In this document: piece after piece, positions 1 to 9,099 of the stretch
Layout: each line of letters opens with the position of its first letter
Numbering within the stretch: position 1 is the first letter of the stretch
From: Thiomicrospira cyclica ALM1
GTDB taxonomy: Bacteria; Pseudomonadota; Gammaproteobacteria; Thiomicrospirales; Thiomicrospiraceae
Reading direction: 5' to 3'
Assembly: GCF_000214825.1 (NCBI RefSeq)
Contig: NC_015581.1
Span: 1,302,001-1,366,000 of the forward strand
Length of the DNA: 64,000 nt
Translations under genes and position numbers: made by a program
Notes under the pieces: model-generated
Told to the model about the DNA's origin: nothing
Seen by the model: only the letters and a program-made list of their open reading frames with translations
Databases searched by the model: none

Positions 1-364
1 CTAAGCCACGGCGACTTTTACCCGTAGCCACCGCTAATTTATACCCTTCATCCAGCAGAGCTTCTAACAACTCATCCGCAAACGGAAAGGGTGTCATCGG
101 CACCTGAGACTCATGTAAAAAATGTTCCGTGTAGGCTTCCGAAACCGCTTGAATGGTGGTTAAATCTTCAGCGATTGTCGGATAGAGTTGTGCCACCGCA
201 TTTTGTAGACTCAAACCAATAATCTGTTTTGATTCATGATCACTGAGTACCGGCAAATTATTCTGAGCCGCAGCATACTGAATCGCCGCAACAATTCTTG
301 CCTCAGAATTCATCAAGGTACCATCCCAATCAAAAATGACGCCCCGGTAATTGTGCTTACTCAC
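1..364 (-). CDS. HAD-superfamily (IA) phosphatase, 3' end cut by window edge
   Basis: The N-terminal 121 codons of a haloacid dehalogenase-like hydrolase are present; the C-terminal part lies before position 1. A GTG start at 364 gives a protein beginning SKHNYRGVIFDWDGTL, which holds the HAD motif I (DxDGTL, with the nucleophile and acid/base Asp residues). An all-alpha cap-like stretch follows. The GTG overlaps the rluC stop in a GTGA junction, so the two genes are translationally coupled. A HAD-IA phosphatase after rluC is also found in pseudomonads. The substrate cannot be told; phosphoglycolate phosphatase-like is the nearest general description. Family is confident, specific function is not. 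Confidence 0.85.
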   Translation of the reverse strand, partial: MSKHNYRGVIFDWDGTLMNSEARIVAAIQYAAAQNNLPVLSDHESKQIIGLSLQNAVAQLYPTIAEDLTTIQAVSEAYTEHFLHESQVPMTPFPFADELLEALLDEGYKLAVATGKSRRGL

Positions 365-1323
365 GATATCTCCTTTTGGCTTAGCTGATGATGGCGTAAC
401 AATTTGTCAAAATCAGGGTACAAGGGCGCAAAAATTTTAACTTGCTCGCCCGTTTTAGGATGCTTAAACGCAACCATTCGTGCATGCAAGGCTAAAGAAT
501 GCATACCCTGACGCGCCTGCCATTGATCAAATTCGGCATCACCATATTTGTCATCACCAGCAATGGGGTGACCATTAGCCGCACAATGAACGCGTATTTG
601 ATGGGTCCGACCAGTGGCCAGTTTTACTTCGATTAAACTCGCCTGACCTAAGTCAACCAACAAGCGCACAAAGCTCAAACTTGGCTTACCCGCAGGGTGC
701 ACTTCGACGCGTCGTTCACCTGAAGGTAAGGTGAATTTGCGCAAAGGGTGCTCCACTTTCATTAAGGCTTTTGGCCAACGTCCTTTAACCAGCGTCCAGT
801 AAAGCTTGGTCACCTGATGCTCACGAATCTGCTGATGTAAATCGCGCAAAACCGACATTTTTTTGGCCAAAATAATTGCCCCAGACGTATCACGGTCTAA
901 ACGATGCACAAGTTCCACTCGCTTAGCCAGTGGGCGCGCATTTCGTACCAGCTCAATTAAGCCCCAGCTAACACCACTCCCACCATGCACCGCCATGCCT
1001 GAGGGCTTGTTAATGACAATCAGGTCATCGTCTTCAAATAAGATCGCCTGCTCAATCCGTGGCACTTGCGATGCAGGCGGTGTCACCCGCTCAGGAGAAT
1101 CTGGCAGTTTCACCGGCGGAATTCGCACCACATCCCCTGCTTTTAGGCGCTGAGAAACTTGAGCACGCCCTTTATTAACCCGAACCTCACCCTTTCGTAC
1201 TATCCGATAAATCAAGGGTCGCGGTACTTTTCTTAAGTGCTTTAACAAAAAATTATCCAGACGCTGTCCAGCGTCTTCCGCATCCACATGAATAAATCGC
1301 ACCTCGGCCACAGCACCCACCAT
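361..1323 (-). CDS. rluC: 23S rRNA pseudouridine synthase RluC
   Basis: This 320-residue RluA-family enzyme isomerises uridines in 23S rRNA (positions 955, 2504 and 2580 in E. coli). An N-terminal S4 RNA-binding domain (about residues 15-70, starting at QRLDNFLLKHL) is followed by the catalytic domain. The catalytic Asp lies in HRLDRDTSGAIILAKK, and the RTHQIRVH motif follows. Length matches E. coli RluC. It is divergent from rne, as in E. coli and Pseudomonas, which favours RluC over RluD. No good ribosome binding site precedes the ATG at 1323; an in-frame GTG a few codons in is a possible alternative start. It ends in a GTGA overlap with the HAD gene. Confidence 0.93.
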   Translation of the reverse strand: MVGAVAEVRFIHVDAEDAGQRLDNFLLKHLRKVPRPLIYRIVRKGEVRVNKGRAQVSQRLKAGDVVRIPPVKLPDSPERVTPPASQVPRIEQAILFEDDDLIVINKPSGMAVHGGSGVSWGLIELVRNARPLAKRVELVHRLDRDTSGAIILAKKMSVLRDLHQQIREHQVTKLYWTLVKGRWPKALMKVEHPLRKFTLPSGERRVEVHPAGKPSLSFVRLLVDLGQASLIEVKLATGRTHQIRVHCAANGHPIAGDDKYGDAEFDQWQARQGMHSLALHARMVAFKHPKTGEQVKIFAPLYPDFDKLLRHHQLSQKEIS

Positions 1324-1379
1324 AAAAAATTTTCGCTTATAGTAACTGATTAAGCTTCATTGAGCGCTATTTTTTTAGA

Positions 1380-1408
1380 TTGCGCAAAACAAGAATGAGT
1401 GCTATATT
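1380..1408 (+). promoter_or_regulatory. candidate sigma70 promoter for rne
   Basis: TTGCGC (1380-1385) and TATATT (1403-1408) are separated by 17 bp. Transcription would start near 1415 and give an rne leader of about 450 nt. Judged by eye from consensus only. Confidence 0.35.
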
Positions 1409-1414
1409 CGGATA

Positions 1415-1865
1415 GTTATTGGATTGGCGTGCTTTTTTGTAATGCCGGCAATAGACAAAAACTGACGATAAAGAATTTTGAGATATAACCACTAAATTTT
1501 ATATGTAAACTTGGCTAAGGCCACAGTGTAATTTGGATGACTCGGAGTAGAAAAACTCCAACAACTTATCGACGTGCCGCGCAATTTTATCATTAATTTT
1601 GAATATAAGACGCGGCACTCACTGAGTTTGAATGAACACGCATTGCAATCAACTTAATATAAGACTAAGAGCTGACAACTGCACAAAATTGACCAGCTCG
1701 ACAAAAACGAAACTTACTTAAACACTGCTGATTTTAGACGGCACTCACTGTGCCTGGCTAACAGAAACTAAGTATTTCAAGATGTCAAAACGTTGACCTT
1801 CCTTGCAACATTCTTTTGCATCCAACTCTGCCTGTGCCTGCGCCCCTAACCACAAAGAGAATAGC
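1415..1865 (+). promoter_or_regulatory. long structured 5' leader of rne
   Basis: This gene-free stretch holds several inverted repeats: GGAGT/ACTCC (1544-1548 with 1555-1559), GTGCCGCG/CGCGGCAC (1574-1581 with 1611-1618) and GGCAC/GTGCC (1740-1744 with 1750-1754). A 12-base repeat, CGGCACTCACTG, occurs near 1613 and again at 1739. In E. coli the long rne 5' UTR folds into hairpins through which RNase E destabilises its own mRNA. The same autoregulation is inferred here; the structure itself was not computed. Confidence 0.5.
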
Positions 1866-4370
1866 ATGAAAAGAATGCTTATCAACGCAACCCAGCAAGA
1901 AGAGCTGCGTGTTGCACTAGTCGATGGTCAAAATCTATATGACCTAGACATCGAGACCCCACAACAACAAAAGAAAAAAGCCAACATTTACAAAGGCACC
2001 ATTACACGAATTGAACCGAGCTTAGAAGCTGCTTTCGTTGATTATGGCTCTGACCGTCATGGCTTTTTGCCATTCAAAGAAATAGCTGAAGAATACTATC
2101 CTAACGGCGACTACGACCCTCAATTAAATATTCAACAGGTCTTAAAAGAAGGCCAAGACGTCATTATTCAAGTGCAAAAAGAAGAGCGAGGCAACAAAGG
2201 CGCTGCACTAACCACCCAAATCACTCTCGCCGGCTCATACGTGGTGATGATGCCGAACAACCCAAAATCAGGTGGTATTTCACGTCGTATCGAAGGGGAT
2301 GAACGCTCAGACCTAAAAGAAACGCTACGCAACATTGACATACCCGATGGCATGGGCTTAATAGTCCGCACCGCAGGCGTTGGCAAAAGCCCCGAAGAGT
2401 TGCAATGGGGCATCAATTATTTGGTTAAACTTTGGGAGGCTATTCAGCATGCCGCTCAAGAAGGCGCAGCACCGATTCTTATTCACCAAGAATCGGACAT
2501 CGTAACTCTCGCGATTCGTGATTATTTACGCCAAGATATTGGAGAAATTCTCATTGATGACATGGACACCTTCCATCGTGCGCGCGATTTTATTCAGCAA
2601 GTGATGCCGCAACACGTAAATAAAGTGAAGCCTTACCAAGACAAAATTCCATTATTCACCCGCTTCCAAATTGAATCACAAATTGAATCGGCCTATCAGC
2701 GTGAAGTCGTATTACCATCTGGTGGCGTCATTGTTATTGATATTACTGAAGCACTAACGGCTATCGACATCAACTCGAGCCGCTCGACTAAAGGCGGTGA
2801 TATCGAAGAAACGGCCTATCACACCAACATGGAAGCAGCGGTTGAAATTGCACGTCAACTGCGTCTTCGTGACCTAGGTGGGCTTGTAGTCATCGACTTT
2901 ATTGATATGCATTCTTCACGCCACCAACGTGAAGTAGAAAATCAAATGCGTGAGGCGGTTAAGAACGACCGTGCCCGCGTACAAATTGGCAAAATTTCTC
3001 GCTTTGGCTTACTTGAAATGTCGCGTCAACGCCTACGCCCGTCCATTGACGAATCAACTCAAATTGTTTGCCCACGTTGTAGGGGCGTTGGTGTCATTCG
3101 TGGTGTAGAGTCATTGGCCCTATCAATCTTGCGCTTAATTGAAGAAGATGCTATGAAAGAGGGCACCAAACGGATCACAGTGCAAATACCTGTTGATGTA
3201 GCTACCTTCTTACTTAACGAGAAACGCGCGCAGATTATTAAAACCGAAGACCGTTACAACCTACACGTATTAATCGTTCCTAATGAGCATTTAGAAACAC
3301 CGCAATACCTAATCGAACGATCACGAATTGGAGAACAACTAGGCAACGAAACCAGTTACCAAACTAAAACCTTTATCCAACCTGAATTGCCCTTGCTAGA
3401 GCAGCCAGAGAAGAAAAAAGAAGAGCCGGTATTAAAAAACATTAACATTCCTTCAATGCCTGCACCCACTGAGCAACCATTCTCTGCTAAAGCAAATACA
3501 AAAACCGAACCAAGACTGCTTAGCAAACTTTGGAGCTGGCTGTTTAAGGATGAACCACAAAATCCAACTGAGAAAACGGCCAAGTCAACTCAAAAAACGG
3601 TCAAGTCCGATGAGAGTTCAGAAGGACCGCGACGAAACAATCGTCGTCGTAACGGACGTCGCCGTAATGCTAATGAATCAGATAACTCCGAGACTAAGAC
3701 TAGCACCCAAAACGACAGCTCGACGACTCGTGACGGAGAAAAATTAAGTGAACCACGTCGTCGCAATCGCTCCAGAAATGGGAGAAGTAATAACAATGAC
3801 AATGTGTCACCTGAGTCAACGGCACCGGATAAATCGACTAAAGATGAACGCCGAGGCAGTGCCAACGTAAAATCAGCCGAGAAGACATCTAGCAATGAGG
3901 AATTGAATGCAAAAACTGAGCCTCAATATAGTAGTTCTAAGCGTCAGACTGAAAGAGCAACTAGTAAAACGCCTGAGAGTACGAAGAGCACTGAACCGCG
4001 TCGTCGGAGTCGCTACAACTCACGAACTAGCCTCAATCGCCGTCGCGCACCTCGTGATGCAGAAAATTTAAGTATTCATGACTTTAATGTCGAGAGTGCT
4101 TCTGAAACGCCGGTGCCCGTTAGCACCTCTGACATTGCTGTCACAACAGCGATTATTGCCAACGAAGCAACGTCGTCTTTGCCACCGTTATCAACTGATA
4201 ACGCGGTTGACATATCGGCATTAGAGACGGCTAAAGACACAAGTCAAACTGAAGGGGCCGTACCTGAAAAAGAACCAGAGACAACACCTAAGTTTACTTC
4301 AACTGAAAAAAGCGCTGATTCAACATCCGAGGATCAGGCAGAACAAACTAAGCAGACCGAGAGAGTTTAA
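1866..4370 (+). CDS. rne: ribonuclease E
   Basis: This is the endoribonuclease of the RNA degradosome, 834 residues from the ATG at 1866. That start gives the usual [17 protein letters not shown] opening and is preceded by AAAGAGA; the 21 in-frame codons upstream are not expected to be translated. An S1 domain (about 35-125) leads into the catalytic core. The Mg-binding Asp residues are D301 (in TAIDINSS) and D344 (in VVIDFIDM), and the Zn-link cysteines are C402 and C405 (CPRCRG); all are two residues off E. coli D303, D346, C404 and C407. The C-terminal part (about 510-834) is low complexity, Arg/Ser/Thr/Glu-rich with RRRN-type clusters, as expected for the disordered scaffold, but shorter than in E. 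coli. Confidence 0.97.
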   Translation: MKRMLINATQQEELRVALVDGQNLYDLDIETPQQQKKKANIYKGTITRIEPSLEAAFVDYGSDRHGFLPFKEIAEEYYPNGDYDPQLNIQQVLKEGQDVIIQVQKEERGNKGAALTTQITLAGSYVVMMPNNPKSGGISRRIEGDERSDLKETLRNIDIPDGMGLIVRTAGVGKSPEELQWGINYLVKLWEAIQHAAQEGAAPILIHQESDIVTLAIRDYLRQDIGEILIDDMDTFHRARDFIQQVMPQHVNKVKPYQDKIPLFTRFQIESQIESAYQREVVLPSGGVIVIDITEALTAIDINSSRSTKGGDIEETAYHTNMEAAVEIARQLRLRDLGGLVVIDFIDMHSSRHQREVENQMREAVKNDRARVQIGKISRFGLLEMSRQRLRPSIDESTQIVCPRCRGVGVIRGVESLALSILRLIEEDAMKEGTKRITVQIPVDVATFLLNEKRAQIIKTEDRYNLHVLIVPNEHLETPQYLIERSRIGEQLGNETSYQTKTFIQPELPLLEQPEKKKEEPVLKNINIPSMPAPTEQPFSAKANTKTEPRLLSKLWSWLFKDEPQNPTEKTAKSTQKTVKSDESSEGPRRNNRRRNGRRRNANESDNSETKTSTQNDSSTTRDGEKLSEPRRRNRSRNGRSNNNDNVSPESTAPDKSTKDERRGSANVKSAEKTSSNEELNAKTEPQYSSSKRQTERATSKTPESTKSTEPRRRSRYNSRTSLNRRRAPRDAENLSIHDFNVESASETPVPVSTSDIAVTTAIIANEATSSLPPLSTDNAVDISALETAKDTSQTEGAVPEKEPETTPKFTSTEKSADSTSEDQAEQTKQTERV

Positions 4371-4389
4371 CGCTTAGTTACCTCTACCC

Positions 4390-4418
4390 GACCAACATTG
4401 TCAGCTGACATGTTGGTC
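4390..4418. terminator. hairpin between convergent rne and DTW gene
   Basis: GACCAACA (4390-4397) pairs with TGTTGGTC (4411-4418). The interior TGTCAGCTGACA (4399-4410) is itself a perfect palindrome, so almost the whole 29 nt can pair with a single bulged base. It overlaps the stop codon of the minus-strand gene. There is no U-tract, so it may be a bidirectional 3'-end stabiliser rather than a classic intrinsic terminator. Confidence 0.5.
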
Positions 4419-5058
4419 ACCCCTCCTTACCCACCTCACATCGGTAACCCATTACCTGTAGCTGCCACCCCTGATAACCTTGCCTTAAAAGTATCACATC
4501 ATCTAATGTAATTATTGACGATCGCTCTAAACAAGCCACTATCGCCTCAAAGCTTGATAAACTATACGGATTAGGGCTTTTTCGTATGAGGTAGTTAGCC
4601 TGTTCGGGTATGTCTAAATGAAGACGCGGCAAGCGTGCAATCTGTGGATTGGTTAACAGCATTGCGCTGGCTTTTCGCCATGTGGCATCAATAAAGAGTA
4701 ACCTTGGTGTTACTTGGCCTGAATGATCATTAGCCTGCAGTGCAAGTGGTAAGTCAGACAGTTGATAGCTCTGTGGTTCAGGTTGACCAGGTAAACAGGC
4801 CTTGTGCGCCGGAAAAACTACATAAACTGGTCCTTTGGCTAACCAGGCATCAAATTCAGCAGCTTGATCTAATGTTTTCGTAGACCAGATTGGCAAATCC
4901 GGCCAACAAAGTGATAACAACCGCAAAGTGTTCTTAGCATGCTTGGCTTCATTAGGATCCTGCCAAACAGCCCAGTCACATCGAGGCGTAATGGGATGAA
5001 CCCAAGAACATAAACAGCTTTTTAAAGGTAACTGACACTGAGCACAGATTTCTCGCAT
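4417..5058 (-). CDS. DTW-domain tRNA aminocarboxypropyltransferase (TapT-like)
   Basis: A 213-residue protein with the DTW domain. N-terminal cysteines are in the pattern CAQCQLPLKSCLC (CxxC-x5-CxC), and the family signature appears as FIDATWRKASAML, followed by NYLIRKSP. E. coli TapT (YfiP) of this family transfers the 3-amino-3-carboxypropyl group of S-adenosylmethionine to U47 of tRNAs (acp3U). The ATG at 5058 is preceded by GAGG. It is divergent from the GNAT gene with only 13 bp between start codons. Family is clear; that it acts on U47 is inferred from the E. coli enzyme. Confidence 0.85.
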   Translation of the reverse strand: MREICAQCQLPLKSCLCSWVHPITPRCDWAVWQDPNEAKHAKNTLRLLSLCWPDLPIWSTKTLDQAAEFDAWLAKGPVYVVFPAHKACLPGQPEPQSYQLSDLPLALQANDHSGQVTPRLLFIDATWRKASAMLLTNPQIARLPRLHLDIPEQANYLIRKSPNPYSLSSFEAIVACLERSSIITLDDVILLRQGYQGWQLQVMGYRCEVGKEG

Positions 5059-5071
5059 AGAGCCTCAAACA

Positions 5072-5497
5072 ATGACTAACAATAATCTCACTTTACACTA
5101 TGAAACACAGCATTTTAGCGCAGAAGTCATCCAATTATGCAAACGCACTAAACAGCGCAAACCACAGCGCGATGAACGGGTATTTTGGCATAGTAATGGA
5201 ATTGAAGGGGTAGGTATTGTCAGATTGCGTAGACTCGACAGCGCATACGATGATTGGCTTGTTAGGGGGTTATGGATAGCGCCTAAATATCGCCAACAAG
5301 GGTTTGCTAGCCAGTTAATGAACTTTGCGATTTCAGAAATGCAATCAAAGTCGAGCCAACGAGTTTACGCCATGGCGAGCCACCATTTAGACGAATTTTA
5401 TTCTAAACTTGGCTTTAGCCCAGCCGAACAAGAAACCTGTCCGAAGCAACTTGAAAAACAACATAAATGGCGGGTTTGGGTCTACTCAATTCAATAG
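5072..5497 (+). CDS. GNAT-family N-acetyltransferase
   Basis: A 141-residue single-domain protein. The acetyl-CoA binding motif A is visible as LWIAPKYRQQGFASQLM (R/QxxGxA pattern), followed by a helix and a strand with HLDEFYSKLGF, a usual GNAT C-terminal feature. The substrate is unknown. The start is close to that of the divergent DTW gene, so promoters must overlap coding sequence, and the ribosome binding site is weak. It ends 22 bp before the convergent LysR gene, with no clear terminator between them. Confidence 0.8.
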   Translation: MTNNNLTLHYETQHFSAEVIQLCKRTKQRKPQRDERVFWHSNGIEGVGIVRLRRLDSAYDDWLVRGLWIAPKYRQQGFASQLMNFAISEMQSKSSQRVYAMASHHLDEFYSKLGFSPAEQETCPKQLEKQHKWRVWVYSIQ

Positions 5498-5519
5498 AAC
5501 AAACCAGCAGCCATTAACG

Positions 5520-6467
5520 TTATTTTTTCATACCTTTCGGTGGGTTAGGTACTTCAAAACCAAACTCTAAAGCACGACGCTTACAATAATCAATCGCGAA
5601 ATCTAACAACTCACCCACCGCACGATGACGGAATTTTTGTTTCTGACGAACGTGAGAAAACGGGCGCGTCAAAGGTGGATCCAATGGAATCGCTTTGATA
5701 GTTCCAAGCTTTAACTCTTTCATCAAGGTCGAACGAGACACGATAGCCAAGCCAACATCGGCCTCAGCGGCCATTTTCACCGACTCAGGCGCGCCCAGCT
5801 CCATAACAATATTCATATCGCTAAGGCTAAGGCCTTGTTCACGGATATAGTTATCAATCACAGCGCGAGAACCCGAACCCTCTTCACGAACAATGAAGGG
5901 GTATTTACGGAAATCCTCAACCGAGACTTTTTCACGCTTAGCAAGAGGGTGATTGACCGAGCATATCATCTGCATCTCGTCAATACGACAGACCTCTACA
6001 TCTAGGTTTTTGTTATTGACCGGCGCCTCAACAAGCCCAAGATCAATCATATTATTTTCGACCATGGAAACAACCGCATCCGTGTTACCTACTTGTAAAC
6101 GAATAGTCACATCAGGGAACTGCTCTTTGAAGGCACCCAATAAGAATGGCAACATATATTCAGCAATCGTGGTGCTGGCACCAATGACCAAGCTACCTGA
6201 TACTTCGCCGGTTAGATCACGGACTTCAGAGTTCATCTTGTCATAGAGTTCAAGAATATTTTCCGAATAGTCATAAACAATACGCCCTGCTTCGGTTAAG
6301 GTGATCTTGTTGTGGGTACGATCGAAAAGACGAGTGTTAAAAAAGTCTTCTAGCTGTTTAACTTGGAAGGTAACCGCAGGCTGCGTCATATGCAACGTCT
6401 CAGCCGCTTTGGTAAAGCTCATTACTTTTGCAACAGTGTGAAATACTTGAAGTCGTCTATCGGCCAT
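5520..6467 (-). CDS. LysR-family transcriptional regulator
   Basis: A 315-residue LysR-type regulator. The N-terminal winged helix (residues 1-65) has the usual KVMSFTKAAETLHMTQPAVT recognition region, and a periplasmic-binding-like effector domain covers about 90-300. The effector domain has ASTTIAEYMLP and the VREEGSGSRAVID loop seen in the CbbR/YeiE branch. The short Lys/Arg-rich tail is ordinary. Neither neighbour is an obvious target: a convergent GNAT lies downstream and the ubi operon end lies upstream. In autotrophic sulfur oxidisers such proteins are often CbbR or related, but nothing here ties it to RuBisCO genes. Confidence 0.9.
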   Translation of the reverse strand: MADRRLQVFHTVAKVMSFTKAAETLHMTQPAVTFQVKQLEDFFNTRLFDRTHNKITLTEAGRIVYDYSENILELYDKMNSEVRDLTGEVSGSLVIGASTTIAEYMLPFLLGAFKEQFPDVTIRLQVGNTDAVVSMVENNMIDLGLVEAPVNNKNLDVEVCRIDEMQMICSVNHPLAKREKVSVEDFRKYPFIVREEGSGSRAVIDNYIREQGLSLSDMNIVMELGAPESVKMAAEADVGLAIVSRSTLMKELKLGTIKAIPLDPPLTRPFSHVRQKQKFRHRAVGELLDFAIDYCKRRALEFGFEVPNPPKGMKK

Positions 6468-6618
6468 ACCCGTTCATCCCTCGTGATCTGATTTCTGCAG
6501 TTATCTTAAGATACTGAATTAATCATTATAAATATATTTTATTATTGCACAAACTATAAGACCTTGATTTTCAAAAGTCAAAGTTTTGTTGCTTTAAGTT
6601 GTTTTAATTAGCTTTGCC

Positions 6619-7863
6619 TCAGATGCGGGTTAAACCAGGATAAGGTTTACGCCCATAAAGCGCTTCTCTCATCAAGGTATTTTTAATCGGCTTCGCCAAA
6701 TTAGCTAACTTCATCAGCTCGGAACGCACCGGATCTAAGCCAGTAGCTTGTTGACCTAATCCCCAATCAAAGACCTCCATCGCTCGCTGCATTAAGGCAT
6801 TATCACCACGACGCCAACGCTCATATTGACGCAACAGCGTAAATTGGCCAGGATCAAACAACAGTGGGTCATCAATTTCATTTTTAGCCACCGCTAACAC
6901 ATCAATCAGACTGGCCGCATCCAGAAAACCCAGGTTTACACCCTGCCCCGCTTGCGGATTAATAGTATGCGCAGCGTCACCCACTAGCGCAATGCGCGGC
7001 TTAACATAGGCTTGAGCGTGACGACGTGTTAAGATAAAAGCCGCCCTATCCCACGAATCGACAATCGCTCCTAAATGGCCAGCACTGGCTTTATAAAGCG
7101 CCTGATGATAATCCTCTTTCGACAACGACATGGCCCAGGCCTGCTGATCTGCCGGCATATACCAGGCGATGGAGCTCACTTTCGGCCCCATCGGCAAAAA
7201 CGCAAATGGACCCGTCGGTGTGTAACGCTGCCAACATACCTGCTGATGATCGGCACTCGTTTGCACACAACCGACTACCGCCACTTGCGCATAATCATGC
7301 TGATCGATACCTATGCCGGCTAGTTGACGCACTTTAGACATAGCGCCGTCAGCACCAACCACCAACTTTGCAGTTAATTCAGTGCCATCGGCAAAATCCA
7401 AATAAGCCAATTCGGTATCTACGTTTAGTGCCACCAGTGACTGACCACTGAGCATGTTAATATCCTGCTGACGCAAGCCATGCCATAACGCCATTTGTAT
7501 CGCTTGATTTGCGACTAAATGACCTAGATTCGCTTCGCCAATATCCGCGGCATCAAAATGGACCTCACCTGCCTGCTCGGCATCACAGACCTGCATTCCC
7601 ACAAACGGAAAAAGCTGCTGTTGCTGCTCAAGCCATGACCAAACTCCCAGGTTACGCAATAGGTTTTCTGATGCACGACTTATGGCGCTAACGCGACTAG
7701 GATGGGTTGCCAAATCTATCTTTGGCCAATCCTGGCTAGACGGGTTCTGCTCCAACAGGGCTACCCGTAACTGACATTGAGTTTTAAGGGCTAATGCAAC
7801 GGCCGCACCCACCATGCCACCACCCACAACGATAACATCATAATTCGCTTGCATAGCCATCAT
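6619..7863 (-). CDS. ubiI: UbiI/VisC-type FAD-dependent ubiquinone-biosynthesis hydroxylase
   Basis: A 414-residue UbiH/UbiF/VisC/COQ6-family flavoprotein monooxygenase. The N-terminal Rossmann motif is VIVVGGGMVGAAVALAL; the second FAD motif is GDAAHTINPQAGQGVNLGF (about 295-315). It is last in a ygfB-pepP-ubiH-ubiI-like operon that matches the E. coli order, so it is probably the C5-hydroxylase UbiI. The GDAAHTINP wording also resembles UbiF, so the hydroxylated ring position is not certain. AAGGGAAG precedes three closely spaced ATGs (7863, 7860, 7854); 7860 fits the spacing best. It lies 13 bp behind ubiH. Confidence 0.85.
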   Translation of the reverse strand: MMAMQANYDVIVVGGGMVGAAVALALKTQCQLRVALLEQNPSSQDWPKIDLATHPSRVSAISRASENLLRNLGVWSWLEQQQQLFPFVGMQVCDAEQAGEVHFDAADIGEANLGHLVANQAIQMALWHGLRQQDINMLSGQSLVALNVDTELAYLDFADGTELTAKLVVGADGAMSKVRQLAGIGIDQHDYAQVAVVGCVQTSADHQQVCWQRYTPTGPFAFLPMGPKVSSIAWYMPADQQAWAMSLSKEDYHQALYKASAGHLGAIVDSWDRAAFILTRRHAQAYVKPRIALVGDAAHTINPQAGQGVNLGFLDAASLIDVLAVAKNEIDDPLLFDPGQFTLLRQYERWRRGDNALMQRAMEVFDWGLGQQATGLDPVRSELMKLANLAKPIKNTLMREALYGRKPYPGLTRI

Positions 7864-7875
7864 CTTCCCTTCAGA

Positions 7876-9099
7876 TTAGTTAACTGAGCGGCCTCGACTG
7901 GCAAAGGCTGCTAAACGTTTTTTCAACGGTGGCAATGCCTGAAGCACCATTAAGCCGAAACCTCGCAAATGGCCAACAAGAGGCGATGGGTGCTGAAAGA
8001 CTCGAATCAAGCCATCGGTTAATCGCATCACTTGTTGATGGTCGGCCAATCGCTGTTCTTCGTAGGCCACTAAATCCGAGTTAGACGGCGCACCCGTTGA
8101 GCTTATTGCTAAAAAATCACTGACATCGCGCAAGCCGAGATTTAATCCCTGCGCCGCCACGGGATGTTGAGTATGACAAGCATTGCCCATTAATAGCATC
8201 CGACTCTTTAAAACCTGTTGCGCACGACCTTCAGTGAGAGGATAGGCTAAACGTGCCGAAATACGTTCAAAGCCGCCCATTCGAACCCCCATCTGCGCAT
8301 AAAATGCCGCCAAAAACGCATCATCATCAAAATTTTCTACAAGCGCTTTATCAGCCTCGGGCACAACATAAACTAGCTTATGATCGTGACTTCCTATCGG
8401 CAATAACGCCACAGGGCCCTGAGGTGTAAAACGCTCATAAGCCCAGCCATTATGTGGCTGACGACTGGTTGCTTGCGCTAAAAAAGCCCAGGCCTGGTAA
8501 TTAGTTTGTTCAAACGCCACACTCATCAATTCGCGTACTTTTGAATTTGTGCCGTCCGCGCCAATTAGCAATCGGGCTGGTAAGGTTTCGGTTTCAGTTG
8601 TGTCTGAGGTTGCCAGCACCACCTCTAGGTGGTTTGTTTGCTCGTGGGCTTCCACCACTCGAGCACCATAATAACCACGAATACTTGGAGTTGCTAACAC
8701 CGCTTGCCATAAAATACGTCCTAAATCAGCCGCACGAAGCGCATAACCTAAAGCCTCAACACCCATTTCTTCGGCATGGATAAGGGTTAACCCTAAAAAC
8801 CCTTTTTGAGATACATGAATATGCTCTATGGGCGTAGCTACGCTGCGCAATGCTGGCCAGACGCCTAGCTGCTCGAACAATTGAATTGAGCTTGAGGACA
8901 ACGCCAACATCCGACCATCAAAACTGGCACTCAAGTTTTGCTGAGGCTTAGTCGGGTCAACCAAACAAACGGCATAACCCTGTGCCGCTAAACCTAAGGC
9001 TAGGCTCAAACCCACCGGACCACCCCCCGCGATCACAAACGGTAAGGTATCAGCTGGTTTTTCAGCTGCCGAGCCTAGACTCGATGCTGCTGCATCCAT
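7876..9099 (-). CDS. ubiH: 2-octaprenyl-6-methoxyphenol hydroxylase UbiH
   Basis: A 407-residue FAD monooxygenase of ubiquinone synthesis. The N-terminal FAD motif is FVIAGGGPVGLSLALGLA, and the UbiH-type second motif is GNACHTQHPVAAQGLNLGLR (about 305-325). The ATG at 9099 lies inside the end of pepP (25-bp overlap) with AGAGGAG correctly placed upstream, so it is translationally coupled to pepP. The pepP-ubiH pair is conserved across gammaproteobacteria. A full CCAGGCCTGG palindrome lies in the gene at 8488. Confidence 0.92.
   Translation of the reverse strand: MDAAASSLGSAAEKPADTLPFVIAGGGPVGLSLALGLAAQGYAVCLVDPTKPQQNLSASFDGRMLALSSSSIQLFEQLGVWPALRSVATPIEHIHVSQKGFLGLTLIHAEEMGVEALGYALRAADLGRILWQAVLATPSIRGYYGARVVEAHEQTNHLEVVLATSDTTETETLPARLLIGADGTNSKVRELMSVAFEQTNYQAWAFLAQATSRQPHNGWAYERFTPQGPVALLPIGSHDHKLVYVVPEADKALVENFDDDAFLAAFYAQMGVRMGGFERISARLAYPLTEGRAQQVLKSRMLLMGNACHTQHPVAAQGLNLGLRDVSDFLAISSTGAPSNSDLVAYEEQRLADHQQVMRLTDGLIRVFQHPSPLVGHLRGFGLMVLQALPPLKKRLAAFASRGRSVN
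8488..8497. repeat. iterated palindrome CCAGGCCTGG
   Basis: Full 10-bp copy inside ubiH, read as Gln-Ala-Trp in the coding frame. One of nine full copies in the window. Confidence 0.7.

Noticed and set aside
863-1153. 96-codon plus-strand frame opposite rluC
   Set aside because: Shadow frame antisense to clearly coding rluC.
1803-1865. 21 extra in-frame codons before the RNase E start
   Set aside because: The ATG at 1866 gives the standard RNase E N-terminus and has a ribosome binding site; the upstream codons do not.
3590-4080. Repeated CGTCGTCG-like tracts in the 3' part of rne
   Set aside because: They encode the Arg-rich clusters of the RNase E scaffold; not a separate DNA repeat.
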